DNA of 64,000 bases from Streptomyces sp. NBC_00775. Its GTDB lineage: Bacteria; Actinomycetota; Actinomycetes; Streptomycetales; Streptomycetaceae. The notes beneath the pieces were generated by a model that saw nothing but the letters and a program-made list of their open reading frames with translations, was not told the origin of the DNA and did no database searches. Shown here in pieces: positions 9,101 to 17,936 of this stretch (the stretch's first letter is position 1; every line of letters starts with the position of its first letter). The stretch lies in contig NZ_CP108938.1 of NCBI RefSeq assembly GCF_036347135.1, positions 3,038,001 to 3,102,000 of the forward strand, in the 5' to 3' direction. The translations under genes were made by a program, and so were the position numbers.

Positions 9101-9128
9101 TTGACAGCCCTTAGGCGGCGCTTATAAA
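9101..9128 (+). promoter_or_regulatory. consensus sigma-70-type promoter of the LAETG protein gene
   Basis: -35 TTGACA (9101-9106), a 16-bp spacer, and -10 TATAAA (9123-9128). This is unusually close to the general bacterial consensus for Streptomyces and leaves a leader of about 90 nt before GTG 9223. Confidence 0.7.
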
Positions 9129-9222
9129 CCTGTGAGACTCCTGGGGGCACTGTTGACGCAGCAGTTGTCACGGCAGGGCCCCCACTCACCCCCCGCAGTT
9201 GCGCAACCTGTGAAGGGCAATC

Positions 9223-9909
9223 GTGTCCATATCTCGCCGTACCGCACGTTCTGTGCGAATCCTCGGTGTTGCCTCCGCCACGGCCGCGCTCGCGCTCGGC
9301 GTCGCGGGCAACGCACTCGCCTGCAACATCGGTGACTTCTCCGCCGTCGCGTCCTGCGACGACAGCGGGAAGGGCATCATCACCGTGACCGACACCGACG
9401 CCTCGGGCAAGGAGGCCACCGTCTCGGTCTACCTGGAGTCGAACGGCGCCGACGCGAGGCTGGTCGGCACCCAGACGGTCACGGGCACCAAGGAGGGCGC
9501 CACCGTCACGTTCTCCGAGGACTGGGCCCCCAAGGCCGAGTACCGCGTCCACATCAAGGCCGGCGACATCGTCGACAAGGACATCTCGCCGAACACGACC
9601 GCGCCGTCCGAGGCCTGCAAGTCCACGGAGACGCCGTCGCCTTCGGAGACCCCGAAGCCTTCGGAGACGCCTTCCCCGTCGGAGACGCCTTCGGGCTCGG
9701 CGACCCCGTCGGCCTCCGAGAGCACCACCGCTCCCGCGACGACGGGCGACAACTCCCCGTCCCCGGCTGCTGGTGACTCCAACCTCGCGGAGACCGGTGC
9801 GAACTCCAACACCCCGATGATCGCCGGTATCGCCGGTGCGCTCGTCGTGGTCGGTGGCGGAGCGGTGTTCTTCGGCATGCGCCGCCGTGGCGCGTCGAAG
9901 TCCAGCTGA
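9223..9909 (+). CDS. LAETG-anchored cell-wall surface protein (sortase substrate)
   Basis: 228 residues. Signal peptide ([13 protein letters not shown], hydrophobic core, cleavage near Ala-Leu-Ala), then a ~100-residue globular part with three Cys, then a wall-spanning Pro/Ser/Thr region with repeated PSETP units. It ends with the class E sortase motif LAETG at about residue 193, a hydrophobic helix and a positive tail [12 protein letters not shown] 9223 has AAGGG upstream. It should be exported by Sec and linked to peptidoglycan by a sortase E. A strong promoter and its own terminator suggest independent, high expression. Confidence 0.9.
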   Translation: MSISRRTARSVRILGVASATAALALGVAGNALACNIGDFSAVASCDDSGKGIITVTDTDASGKEATVSVYLESNGADARLVGTQTVTGTKEGATVTFSEDWAPKAEYRVHIKAGDIVDKDISPNTTAPSEACKSTETPSPSETPKPSETPSPSETPSGSATPSASESTTAPATTGDNSPSPAAGDSNLAETGANSNTPMIAGIAGALVVVGGGAVFFGMRRRGASKSS

Positions 9910-9926
9910 CGCACACCCGTACGAAA

Positions 9927-9967
9927 CGTGTGGCCCGTCCCCCGAGATGTGGGGGGCGGGCCACACG
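9927..9967. terminator. bidirectional hairpin terminator
   Basis: 17-bp stem with one G-T pair (arms 9927-9943 and 9951-9967) between the convergent LAETG gene and the isomerase-like gene. Confidence 0.85.
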
Positions 9968-9982
9968 CCTGTGCGGCCGCGC

Positions 9983-10783
9983 CTACCCGAAGGTCGCGCG
10001 CTCCAGCCAGAAGTCCAGCAGCTCCCGCTCCCCCAGCACCTCCAACCGCCCGCCGTCCAGCGGCAGTCGGCGATAGAAGCCCAGCAGTACGTCCGTGAGC
10101 GGACCGCGCAGCGCGACAGTCGCCTTCTCGTGGCCGCGGCGCCAGGTGACGCCCTCCTCGGCGAGCTCGACAACCCACTCGGCGTTCAGCTCCGGGCCGG
10201 TGTCGGTGGCGTGCAGATGGATGCTGCGGTCCGGTCCGCGCAGCTCCGCCGCCGCGTCGTGCGGCTGCGTCCGCTGCACGTACTCCACGATCCCCAGCCA
10301 CTCGTCGATCGCGTCCGCGGCCACCTCGGGGTCGACCTCGTACGGCAGCCCGGCGGCCAGTGTCGCGTCGGCGCGGTGGATCGCCAGCTCGTGCGTCATC
10401 CGACGCGCCCAGAACCCGGAGGTGAGCTCCCCGGCCCACGCCCACACCTTCGTGTCGGGCCCCGCCTCCCGCAGCGCGGCGACGACCATCTCGCCGGTCT
10501 CCGCGAGCCAGGCGTCCAGGGCCACGGGGTCGCCCTCGGCCTCCGGTCCCTCGCCGAGGTGAACCCCCTTGTCGGGAACCACCTCCTGCGCCCGCGTTCG
10601 GACGATGTACTCCACCCAGCGCAGCGCCCCGCCCGTGTGCCGTACGAGCTGCTCCAGCGACCAGTCGGGGCAGGTCGGCACGGTGGCCGACAGATCGGCG
10701 CCGTCTCCGGTCACCACATCCCTCAACTGCCGTACCTGAAGCTCGATCTCGTCGCAGTAGCGGTCATGCCCGAGAAGCGTCAT
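9983..10783 (-). CDS. maleylpyruvate-isomerase-type, mycothiol-dependent-family protein
   Basis: 266 residues, actinobacterial DinB-like family. The N-terminal metal/thiol-binding helix bundle shows CPDWSLEQLVRHTGG and the second motif MTHELAIHRADA, whose His residues are the usual metal ligands; a C-terminal domain (residues ~170-266) follows. ATG at 10781-10783 has AAGGTG upstream. Members use mycothiol or act as DinB-like transferases; the substrate here is unknown. It is the last gene after thiQ, ten bases from the thiQ stop, and may be read with it. Confidence 0.85.
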   Translation of the reverse strand: MTLLGHDRYCDEIELQVRQLRDVVTGDGADLSATVPTCPDWSLEQLVRHTGGALRWVEYIVRTRAQEVVPDKGVHLGEGPEAEGDPVALDAWLAETGEMVVAALREAGPDTKVWAWAGELTSGFWARRMTHELAIHRADATLAAGLPYEVDPEVAADAIDEWLGIVEYVQRTQPHDAAAELRGPDRSIHLHATDTGPELNAEWVVELAEEGVTWRRGHEKATVALRGPLTDVLLGFYRRLPLDGGRLEVLGERELLDFWLERATFG

Positions 10784-10793
10784 GATCCGCACC

Positions 10794-11828
10794 TTATGCG
10801 GCTGGGGGCTCCCCGAGTACGACAATTTCGGCTGCGTCGAACTCCACGCCGACCACGTCACCGGGCTCCGGCGCGTCCCGCAGCGCGCACGCCGCTTCGA
10901 GCCGGGGCGCGCCCTCCGGTTGCAGATGTACGGCGACATGGGTGCCCCTGAACGTGCGTGCGGCGACGGTGCAGCGCAGCCCGTCCGACGCGTCCACGAG
11001 CCGTACGCCGGCGGGCCGCACGAGGAGGGTGACCGGCCCCTGGGTGGCGTCCTCCGGCACCGGGACCTTCCCCCACGGGGTGTCCGCCGCCTCTCCGCTC
11101 ACCGTCGCGTCGACCACGTTGTCGAAGCCGAGGAAGCGGGCCACGAACTCGTCCACGGGATGCTGCCAGACCTCAAGTGGCGTACCCGACTGGGCGATCC
11201 GTCCGTCGCGCATCACCACGACCCGGTCGGCGAGTGCGAAGGCCTCGCCCTGGTCGTGCGTGACGGCGAGCACGGTCGTGCCCAACTCGCCGAAGAGTTC
11301 CCGGAGTTCGACGACCAGCCGTTCACGCAGCGAGCGGTCCAGCTGGCCGAGCGGTTCGTCGAGCATCAGCAGGCGGGGGCGGGGCGCGAGGGCCCGGGCG
11401 AGCGCGACGCGCTGCTGCTCGCCACCGGAGAGGGAGGCGACAGCGCGCCCCTGAGCCCCCGGAAGCCCGACGAGGTCCAGCAACTCCCGCACCCGCGCGA
11501 CCTGTTGGCCCTTCGACTCCCCGCGCGTCCGCAACCCGAAGGCCACATTGCCGCCCACGTCCCGCTGCGGGAAGAGCTGGTGGTCCTGGAACATCAGACC
11601 GACGCCCCGCTTGTGCGCGGGCACCCCCGTCTGGTCACGTCCGTCCAGTACCACGCGGCCCGCGTCGAGCGACTGCAATCCGGCCACCGCCCGCAGCAGC
11701 GTGGACTTGCCACTGCCGCTGGGCCCGAGCACACAGACGATCTCATGCTCGGCGACATCGAGGTCGACGGCGTCGAGCACGGGCCGCCCGCCGAAGCGTA
11801 CGGTCGCGCCTTCGAGGCTCAGCAGCAT
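10794..11828 (-). CDS. thiQ: thiamine ABC transporter ATP-binding protein
   Basis: 344 residues. Walker A GPSGSGKST, Q-loop FQDHQLFPQ, signature LSGGEQQRVALARAL, Walker B LLMLDEPLG and H-loop VTHDQ, then a TOBE-like C-terminal domain (residues ~240-344). Its start directly abuts the thiP stop. It powers the importer formed with ThiP and ThiB. The thiamine assignment comes from the ThiB homologue and the TPP riboswitch upstream, because the ATPase alone resembles the iron/putrescine/thiamine class generally. Confidence 0.9.
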   Translation of the reverse strand: MLLSLEGATVRFGGRPVLDAVDLDVAEHEIVCVLGPSGSGKSTLLRAVAGLQSLDAGRVVLDGRDQTGVPAHKRGVGLMFQDHQLFPQRDVGGNVAFGLRTRGESKGQQVARVRELLDLVGLPGAQGRAVASLSGGEQQRVALARALAPRPRLLMLDEPLGQLDRSLRERLVVELRELFGELGTTVLAVTHDQGEAFALADRVVVMRDGRIAQSGTPLEVWQHPVDEFVARFLGFDNVVDATVSGEAADTPWGKVPVPEDATQGPVTLLVRPAGVRLVDASDGLRCTVAARTFRGTHVAVHLQPEGAPRLEAACALRDAPEPGDVVGVEFDAAEIVVLGEPPAA

Positions 11829-13523
11829 CTAGAACTCCCCGGTCCGGTCGGTCCGTACGCGCTCCAACAGCAGCAGCGCGACCGCGCACACCACCATCAA
11901 GATCGTCGAAAGGGCCATCGCCTGGCCGTAGTTGAGGTCACCGGCACGCCCGAGCAGCCGGGCCACGGCGACCGGCAGCGTCGGATTGTCGGGCCGCGCG
12001 ATGAAGACGGTCGCCCCGAACTCGCCGAGCGACACCGCGAAGGCGAACCCCGCCGCGATCAGCAGCGCCCGCCGCACCATCGGCAGATCGACCTCGCGCC
12101 ACACCCGCCACGGCGATGCCCCCAGCACGGCCGCCGCCTCGCGCAGCCGCCCGTCCACCGCCCGCAGCACGGGCAGCATCGTCCGTACAACGAAGGGGGC
12201 GCCCACCAGCGCCTGGGCGAGCGGCACCAGGATCCAGGAGGACCGCAGATCCAGTGGCGGCTTGTCGAGCGCGATCAGGAACCCGAAGCCGACGGTCACC
12301 GCGGAGACGCCCAGCGGCAGCATCAGCAGCGCGTCGAAGCCCCGTACGAGACGGCCCGTGTTCCGGCGGGTGAGCGCCGCAGCCGCCAGACCGCCGATCA
12401 GTACGGCGATGGCGGTGGCGGCGAGCGCGTACTCCAGGGAGTTGCCGATCGCCTCGATCGGCGCGACGAGGAAGATGCCTCCGTCTTCGGAGGTCAGGGC
12501 CTTGTAGTACGCGAACCCATAGCCATCGGGGGTGTCGAAGGACCGCTGGACGAGCACGCCGAGCGGCAGCACGAGCAGTACGGCGATGGACGCCAGGACT
12601 CCGGCGAGCAGCGCCCACTGCCCGGCCCCGCGCGGCCGGCGGGCGGTCGTCTCCGGGGCGACCAGGCGCAGGGCGGTCTCCCGGCGGCGTACGGTCCGGG
12701 CGTGCACGGCGAGGATCGCGCCCACCGCCACGAACTGGATGATCGTCAGCACCGCCGCCGTCGCGAGGTCGAAGATCTCCGAGGTCTGCCGGTAGATCTC
12801 GACTTCGAGGGTGGAGAAGGTGGGGCCGCCGAGGATCTGCACCACGCCGAAGGAGGTGAAGGTGAAGAGGAAGACCATGAGCGCGGCGGCGGCCACGGCC
12901 GGGCCGAGGGCCGGCAGCGTCACCTTGCGCCAGGCCGCGAACCGGGAGAGGCCGAGCATCCGCGCGGCCTCCTCCTGGCGTGGGTCGAGCTGCGACCAGA
13001 GCCCGCCGACCGTCCGTACGACGACCGCGTAGTTGAAGAAGACATGCGCGATCAGGATCGCCCACACGGTGGTGTCAAGGCGTACGCCCCACAGCTGGTC
13101 CAGCATCCCGCCCCGGCCGACCAGCGCCAGGAACGCCGTACCGACGACGACCGTCGGCAGCACGAAGGGCACCGTCACCACGGCCCGCAGGACGTGCTTG
13201 CCCCTGAAATCGAAGCGCGCGAAGACATACGCGCCGGGGAGCGCGATCAGCAGCGTGAGCGCCGTCGAGGCGAGCGCCTGCCAGGTGGTGAACCACAGGA
13301 CGTGCCGGATGTCGGACTGCGCGAGCACGTCACCGATCCGCCCTAGCTGCCAGGCCCCGTCGACCTTGAGGCCGCGCGCGACGATCGCGGCGACGGGGTA
13401 GGCGAAGAAGACGGCGAAGAACGCGACGGGCAGGGCCATGAGGCCGAGCCGCGTCGCGCTCCCGCGCCTCTTCGTCGCCGCCTTGGCTACTTCAGTACGA
13501 GCGAGGTCCACGACTTGACCCAC
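11829..13523 (-). CDS. thiP: thiamine ABC transporter permease, fused double-domain
   Basis: About 564 residues with two consecutive binding-protein-dependent permease domains, roughly 12 membrane helices. The coupling motifs (EAA loops) are EEAARMLGLSRFAAWRKVTLP near residue 190 and LREAAAVLGASPWRVWREVDLP near residue 465. This is the FbpB/ThiP architecture. The start is uncertain: GTG 13523 or GTG 13511, both overlapping the thiB 3' end, so coupling to thiB is likely. Membrane channel of the thiamine importer. Confidence 0.9.
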   Translation of the reverse strand: MGQVVDLARTEVAKAATKRRGSATRLGLMALPVAFFAVFFAYPVAAIVARGLKVDGAWQLGRIGDVLAQSDIRHVLWFTTWQALASTALTLLIALPGAYVFARFDFRGKHVLRAVVTVPFVLPTVVVGTAFLALVGRGGMLDQLWGVRLDTTVWAILIAHVFFNYAVVVRTVGGLWSQLDPRQEEAARMLGLSRFAAWRKVTLPALGPAVAAAALMVFLFTFTSFGVVQILGGPTFSTLEVEIYRQTSEIFDLATAAVLTIIQFVAVGAILAVHARTVRRRETALRLVAPETTARRPRGAGQWALLAGVLASIAVLLVLPLGVLVQRSFDTPDGYGFAYYKALTSEDGGIFLVAPIEAIGNSLEYALAATAIAVLIGGLAAAALTRRNTGRLVRGFDALLMLPLGVSAVTVGFGFLIALDKPPLDLRSSWILVPLAQALVGAPFVVRTMLPVLRAVDGRLREAAAVLGASPWRVWREVDLPMVRRALLIAAGFAFAVSLGEFGATVFIARPDNPTLPVAVARLLGRAGDLNYGQAMALSTILMVVCAVALLLLERVRTDRTGEF

Positions 13524-14563
13524 TGGTCACGGTTGGCGGCGATCTTGGCGGGGGCCAGGATCTCGGGGTCCTTGGCCTGCGGGCCGAACTTCGTGAACTC
13601 GGCGGGCACCGTGGCGCCCTTGACCACCGGGTACACGAACATGTTCAGCGGCATGTCCTCCTGGAACTCCTTGGTGGCCAGGAAGTCGATGAACGCCTTG
13701 CCGCCCTTGGTGTTCTTGGCGTTGCTGAGCAGCCCGGCGTACTCGATCTGGCGGAAGCAGGTGCCGGTCGCGACACCGGTGGGCGCGGTGGCCGGCTTCG
13801 GGTCGGCGTAGATGACCTCGGCGGGCGGCGAGGAGGCGTACGAGACGACGAGCGGCCGGTCGGCCTTGGCCTTCTTGCCGCCGGCGGATCCGGAGAACTC
13901 GTCGTTGTAGGCCTGCTCCCAGCCGTCGACGACCTTCACGCCGTTGGCCTTGAGCCTCTTCCAGTAGTCCTGCCAACCGTCGTCGCCGTACTTCGCGGCC
14001 GTGCCGAGCAGGAAGCCGAGGCCGGGCGAGGACGTGGACGCGTTCTCGGTGACGAGCAGGTTCTTGTACTCGGGCTTGATCAGGTCGTCGAAGGACTGCG
14101 GCGGCGTCAGCTTGTGCTCGCTGAAGTAGGCCTTGTCGTAGTTGACGCAGATGTCGCCGGAGTCGATGGGCGTGACGCGGTGCTTGTCCTGGTCCACCCG
14201 GTACTCCGGGAGGATCTGGCCGGCGCCCTTGACCTCGTACGACTGGAACAGCCCGTTGTCGAGCGCCCGCGACAGCAGGGTGTTGTCGACGCCGAAGAAG
14301 ACATCGCCCTGCGGGTTGTCCTTGGTGAGGATCGCCTTGTTGACGGCCTGTCCGGCGTCGCCGTCCTTGAGGACCTTGACCGTGTAGCCGGACTGCTTCT
14401 CGAAGTCCTTGAGGACGCTCTTGGAGACGGCCCACGAGTCGTGGCTGACCAGCGTGACGGTCGTCGAGTCCGCCGAACCGCCGCTGTCGGACGACCCGCA
14501 CGCGGAGAGCGTGACGAGGCCCAGGCCGACGACGACGGCCGTGAACGTCTTGGTGGTGCTCAC
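13487..14563 (-). CDS. thiB: thiamine-binding lipoprotein of the ABC importer
   Basis: 358 residues from GTG 14563, preceded by AGGAGG. Lipoprotein signal with the lipobox LSAC (Cys near residue 22). The mature protein is like enteric ThiB/TbpA: FFGVDNTLLSRALDNGLF, SSPGLGFLLGTAAKYGDD and YASSPPAEV, the loops that surround thiamine. It delivers thiamine, TMP or TPP to ThiP/ThiQ. First gene of the thiBPQ operon, downstream of a TPP riboswitch, so expression should fall when TPP is plentiful. Confidence 0.92.
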   Translation of the reverse strand: MSTTKTFTAVVVGLGLVTLSACGSSDSGGSADSTTVTLVSHDSWAVSKSVLKDFEKQSGYTVKVLKDGDAGQAVNKAILTKDNPQGDVFFGVDNTLLSRALDNGLFQSYEVKGAGQILPEYRVDQDKHRVTPIDSGDICVNYDKAYFSEHKLTPPQSFDDLIKPEYKNLLVTENASTSSPGLGFLLGTAAKYGDDGWQDYWKRLKANGVKVVDGWEQAYNDEFSGSAGGKKAKADRPLVVSYASSPPAEVIYADPKPATAPTGVATGTCFRQIEYAGLLSNAKNTKGGKAFIDFLATKEFQEDMPLNMFVYPVVKGATVPAEFTKFGPQAKDPEILAPAKIAANRDQWVKSWTSLVLK

Positions 14564-14596
14564 TGAATTCCTCCTGGCTGACCAGGAAGAGACGCG

Positions 14597-14634
14597 GCCC
14601 TGCCCGGGAACCTCTGACAGTTCCCGGGCAGGGC
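14597..14634 (-). terminator. hairpin in the riboswitch expression platform
   Basis: A 14-bp perfect GC-rich stem (14597-14610 with 14621-14634) lies between the TPP aptamer and the thiB ribosome-binding site. It is a good candidate for the transcription stop controlled by the aptamer, although it lacks a U tract. Confidence 0.65.
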
Positions 14635-14656
14635 GCAACAGCTCGAGTAATGACCG

Positions 14657-14753
14657 AACTTCCTACCCAGAATGACCTGGGCAAGGTTCTGAGGGTCTGC
14701 GGCCCACCGGTGACCCGGCTGCCGCACTCTCAGCGCTGTGGCGCTCCCCTGTC
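14657..14753 (-). ncRNA. TPP (THI-box) riboswitch
   Basis: Reading the minus strand, the conserved aptamer blocks appear in order: AGGGGAGCGCC, then GCTGAGAG, a variable hairpin (GCGGC...GCCGC), GACCCTCAGAACCT, CCCAGGTCATTCTGGG and TAGGAAG. These match the pyrimidine-sensor CUGAGA and the pyrophosphate-sensor ACCU...GGGUAAUxCCAG/GAAGGG blocks of thiamine pyrophosphate riboswitches. It sits ~95 nt upstream of thiB, which encodes a thiamine-binding protein. Confidence 0.9.
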
Positions 14754-14784
14754 GGAATATGAAGATGTACCTACGGAGGTCAGA

Positions 14785-15897
14785 CTACCGCTCGGTGGCC
14801 GCGAGCTGCCCGCACGCCCCGTCGATCTCCTGGCCCCGGGTGTCCCGGACGGTCACCGGCACCCCGTGGGCCGCGATCGCCTCGACGAACGCCTTCTCGT
14901 CCTCGGGCCGCGAGGCGGTCCACTTCGAACCCGGGGTCGGGTTCAGCGGGATGAGGTTGACGTGCACGGGCTTGCCCTTGAGGAGCCGGCCGAGCCGGTC
15001 ACCGCGCCACGCCTGGTCGTTGATGTCCCGGATGAGGGCGTACTCGATGGAGAGCCGGCGCCCCGACTTCGCGGCGTACTCCCAGCCGGCGTCGAGCACC
15101 TCGCGCACCTTCCACCGTGTGTTCACGGGGACGAGGGTGTCGCGCAGCTCGTCGTCCGGCGCGTGCAGCGAGATGGCGAGGCGGCACTTGAAGCCCTCGT
15201 CGGAGAACCGGTGGATGGCGGGGACCAGCCCGACCGTCGACACCGTGATCCCGCGCTGCGAGAGCCCGAGTCCGTCGGGCTCGGGGTCGGTGAGCGCGCG
15301 AATGGCGCCCACGACCCGCTTGTAGTTGGCGAGCGGCTCGCCCATGCCCATGAAGACGATGTTGCTCAGCCGCGCCGGACCACCCGGGATCTCGCCGTCC
15401 CTCAGGGCCCGCATCCCGTCCACGATCTGGTGCACGATCTCGCCCGTGGAGAGGTTCCGGTCGAGGCCTGCCTGCCCGGTCGCGCAGAACGGGCAGTTCA
15501 TGCCACACCCGGCCTGCGAGCTGATGCACATGGTCACCCGGTCCGGGTACCGCATCAGCACGGACTCGACGAGCGTGCCGTCGAAGAGCCGCCACAGCGT
15601 CTTGCGCGTGGTGTCCTGGTCGGTCGACAGATGCCGTACGACCGTCATCAGCTCCGGAAGCAGCGCCTCCTGGAGCTTGCCGCGCGAGGCGGCCGGGATG
15701 TCCGTCCACTCCGCGGGGTCGTGCGCGAACCGCGCGAAGTAGTGCTGGGACAGCTGCTTGGCGCGAAACGGCTTCTCACCGATCGCGGCGACGGCCTCTT
15801 TACGCTCGGCCGGCGTGAGGTCGGCGAGGTGCCGCGGCGGCTTCTTGGCTCCGCGGGGTGCGACGAAGGTGAGCTCGCCGGGGACTGGACGTGCCAC
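14785..15897 (-). CDS. rlmN: 23S rRNA (adenine-2503-C2)-methyltransferase
   Basis: About 370 residues. Radical SAM motif [12 protein letters not shown] (CxxxCxxC), [17 protein letters not shown] and the C-terminal resolving Cys in DGACGQLA are all present. It methylates A2503 of 23S rRNA and A37 of some tRNAs, using a 4Fe-4S cluster and a methyl-Cys intermediate. An ATG at 15915 is open, but GTG 15897 has AGGAG ten bases upstream and gives the usual N-terminus, so it was preferred. Last gene of the rpsB-to-rlmN leftward series. Confidence 0.95.
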   Translation of the reverse strand: MARPVPGELTFVAPRGAKKPPRHLADLTPAERKEAVAAIGEKPFRAKQLSQHYFARFAHDPAEWTDIPAASRGKLQEALLPELMTVVRHLSTDQDTTRKTLWRLFDGTLVESVLMRYPDRVTMCISSQAGCGMNCPFCATGQAGLDRNLSTGEIVHQIVDGMRALRDGEIPGGPARLSNIVFMGMGEPLANYKRVVGAIRALTDPEPDGLGLSQRGITVSTVGLVPAIHRFSDEGFKCRLAISLHAPDDELRDTLVPVNTRWKVREVLDAGWEYAAKSGRRLSIEYALIRDINDQAWRGDRLGRLLKGKPVHVNLIPLNPTPGSKWTASRPEDEKAFVEAIAAHGVPVTVRDTRGQEIDGACGQLAATER

Positions 15898-15926
15898 GAT
15901 CGGGCATCTCCTCATGACTACAGAGG

Positions 15927-16016
15927 CCTGGCACCCCGCGCGGGCGGGGACAACGGCAGGGCCATACCCAAACCAGGAGACCTCACTGGACCATCCCCGC
16001 GGTGGCGGGGACGTAC
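15927..16016 (+). CRISPR. possible two-repeat CRISPR-like relic (type I-E-like)
   Basis: Two similar 29-nt units at 15927-15955 and 15988-16016 are exactly 61 bp apart. Both have the core CCCCGCGnnGGCGGGGAC, 16 of 18 positions matching, a stem-forming palindrome of the type I-E repeat class. The second unit begins GGACCATCCCCGCGG, like repeats known from Streptomyces I-E arrays. The space between them is 32 nt, normal for that class. No cas gene and no third unit are seen. Two GC-rich palindromes could also arise by chance, hence modest confidence. Confidence 0.4.
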
Positions 16017-16068
16017 GAAAGGGCCCGCAGTCTGATGCCGCGAGCCCTTCCAGAGTACCTGCTGTCCG

Positions 16069-17208
16069 TCAACCCGAGCCGACGAAGATCACCAGCAGCA
16101 GCCACACCACCGGAGCCGTGGGCAGCAGCGAGTCCAGCCGGTCCATGATGCCGCCATGCCCCGGCAGCAGCGTGCCCATGTCCTTGATGCCCAGGTCCCG
16201 CTTGATCATGGACTCGCCGAGATCGCCGAGCGTGGCGCTGGCCGCGACCGCGAGACCGAGGATCAGTCCCTGCCACCAGGTGCCGTCCTCGATCAGGAAC
16301 TGCATGCACAGCGCACCCGCCGCCATCGCGAAGCTGACCGCTCCGAACAGACCCTCGCGGGTCTTGCCGGGGCTGATGCGCGGCGCCAGCTTGTGCTTGC
16401 CGAAGCGCCAGCCGATCGCGTACGCGCCCGTGTCGCTGACGACCGTCAGGAGCAGGAACGTCAGGACGCGGCGCGGACCGTCGTCGGCCGTGAGCATCAT
16501 GGCGACGAAGGTGGCCAGGAACGGCACGTAGAAGGCCGCGAAGACCCCCGCCGTGACGTCCTTGAGGTAGCCCTCCGGCGGTTCCGTCATCCGCCAGACC
16601 AGGACGGCCAGCGCGGTGAGCGCCATCGCGACCCATGCGCCCTCGGCACCCCGGACGTATCCGGCGACGACCATGGCGGCCCCGCCGAGCGCCAGCGGCA
16701 CGAGGGGCGCCTTGATGCCCTTGCGTTCCTCCAGCCGTGAAGTGAGCTCCCAAAGCCCCACCACCACGGCGACCGCTATCACTCCGACGAAGACGGCCTT
16801 GACGATGAACAACGACGCGACGATCACCGCACCGAGCCCGACACCCACTCCTATGGCCGCGCCCAGGTCGCGTCCCGCACTCTTCTTCTGAGGTGCGGGG
16901 GCGGGCTGGGGGGTGGCGCTGGGCATGGGCTCCTGCGGGCTCTGCGGAAGGTGCGACGGATCCCCGTAGGGGGCCGCCGGTGCTGTGTTGTCGCGGAACG
17001 GGGGGCCGCTCAGCCGAGCGGCCCCCCGGTCGTCATCCTGGTCTCCGCCGTGTGCGGGTACGTCGGGCACGATGGGCATGGGGCGAGTCTGCTGCGCGTC
17101 ATGCGCATCGTACGTGGGACCCGCCGGGGCTGCCCCCTGGACAGGCCCCTGCTCGGACGGCCCCCAGTACCCGGCTTGTGGCGGCGCCCCCCAGGAAGAA
17201 TCGTTCAT
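16069..17208 (-). CDS. cdsA: phosphatidate cytidylyltransferase
   Basis: 379 residues. The first ~115 are Pro/Gln/Ala-rich, hydrophilic and probably disordered, followed by about eight membrane helices. The CDP-diglyceride synthetase signature SMIKRDLGIKDMGTLLPGHGG lies near residues 330-350, with the catalytic Asp residues. It makes CDP-diacylglycerol from phosphatidate and CTP for phospholipid synthesis. The ATG overlaps the frr stop by one base (TGATG), so it is translationally coupled to frr. Confidence 0.95.
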   Translation of the reverse strand: MNDSSWGAPPQAGYWGPSEQGPVQGAAPAGPTYDAHDAQQTRPMPIVPDVPAHGGDQDDDRGAARLSGPPFRDNTAPAAPYGDPSHLPQSPQEPMPSATPQPAPAPQKKSAGRDLGAAIGVGVGLGAVIVASLFIVKAVFVGVIAVAVVVGLWELTSRLEERKGIKAPLVPLALGGAAMVVAGYVRGAEGAWVAMALTALAVLVWRMTEPPEGYLKDVTAGVFAAFYVPFLATFVAMMLTADDGPRRVLTFLLLTVVSDTGAYAIGWRFGKHKLAPRISPGKTREGLFGAVSFAMAAGALCMQFLIEDGTWWQGLILGLAVAASATLGDLGESMIKRDLGIKDMGTLLPGHGGIMDRLDSLLPTAPVVWLLLVIFVGSG

Positions 17209-17765
17209 CAGACCTCGAGCAGCTCCGCTTCCTTGTGCTTCAGGAGCTCGTCCACCTGGGCGGCGTACTTCGCCGTGGTGTCGTCGAGTTCCTTCTCCGC
17301 ACGGCGGCCCTCGTCCTCACCGACCTCGCCGTCCTTGATCAGCTTGTCGATGGTCTCCTTCGCCTTGCGGCGGACGGAGCGGATCGAGATCTTGGCGTCC
17401 TCACCCTTGGTCTTGGCGACCTTGATGAACTCCTTGCGGCGCTCCTGGGTCAGCTCGGGGAACACCACCCGGATGATGTTGCCGTCGTTGCTCGGGTTGA
17501 CGCCCAGGTCGGAATCGCGGATCGCCTGCTCGATGTTGCGCATCGCGCTCTTGTCGAACGGGGTCACCACGGCCATGCGCGGCTCCGGCACCGAGAACGA
17601 GGCCAGCTGGTTGATCGGCGTCAGCGCGCCGTAGTAGTCGGCCACGATCTTGTTGAACATCGCCGGGTGCGCACGGCCGGTGCGGATCGCGCCGAAGTCC
17701 TCCTTGGCGACCACGACGGCCTTCTCCATCTTCTCCTCGGCCTCGAGGAGGGTCTCTTCGATCAC
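17208..17765 (-). CDS. frr: ribosome recycling factor
   Basis: 185 residues, the family length. Typical segments: [32 protein letters not shown] and [18 protein letters not shown]. Two GTG codons stand in tandem (17768 and 17765); the second has GGAG at better spacing and gives the usual [15 protein letters not shown] start. With EF-G it splits post-termination ribosomes. Lies between pyrH and cdsA. Confidence 0.96.
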   Translation of the reverse strand: MIEETLLEAEEKMEKAVVVAKEDFGAIRTGRAHPAMFNKIVADYYGALTPINQLASFSVPEPRMAVVTPFDKSAMRNIEQAIRDSDLGVNPSNDGNIIRVVFPELTQERRKEFIKVAKTKGEDAKISIRSVRRKAKETIDKLIKDGEVGEDEGRRAEKELDDTTAKYAAQVDELLKHKEAELLEV

Positions 17766-17936
17766 CACTTGCTCCTGCGTGTCTTGAGTAGGCCCGGCAG
17801 CTGTTTCCTCGTCGGGGTCGGCGGCCGGCTGCGTCGCGTCTTATTCCTGCACGGTTCCGGACCGGCAGGACATTGTCCATCCCCCGGTCAGGGTCCGTCC
17901 TCGGCGGGGGTTCGTCCCCGCTCCGGGCGGTCCCCG

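Noticed and set aside
10782..13346. An 854-codon + strand frame opposite thiPQ
   Set aside because: Composition is Arg/Gly/Pro/His/Gln-rich with no motifs, and both real genes on the minus strand have clear domains.
15873..15885. A possible third CRISPR-like unit 61 bp before the first
   Set aside because: Only GCCGGGGAC remains similar and it lies in rlmN coding sequence; no left half of the palindrome.
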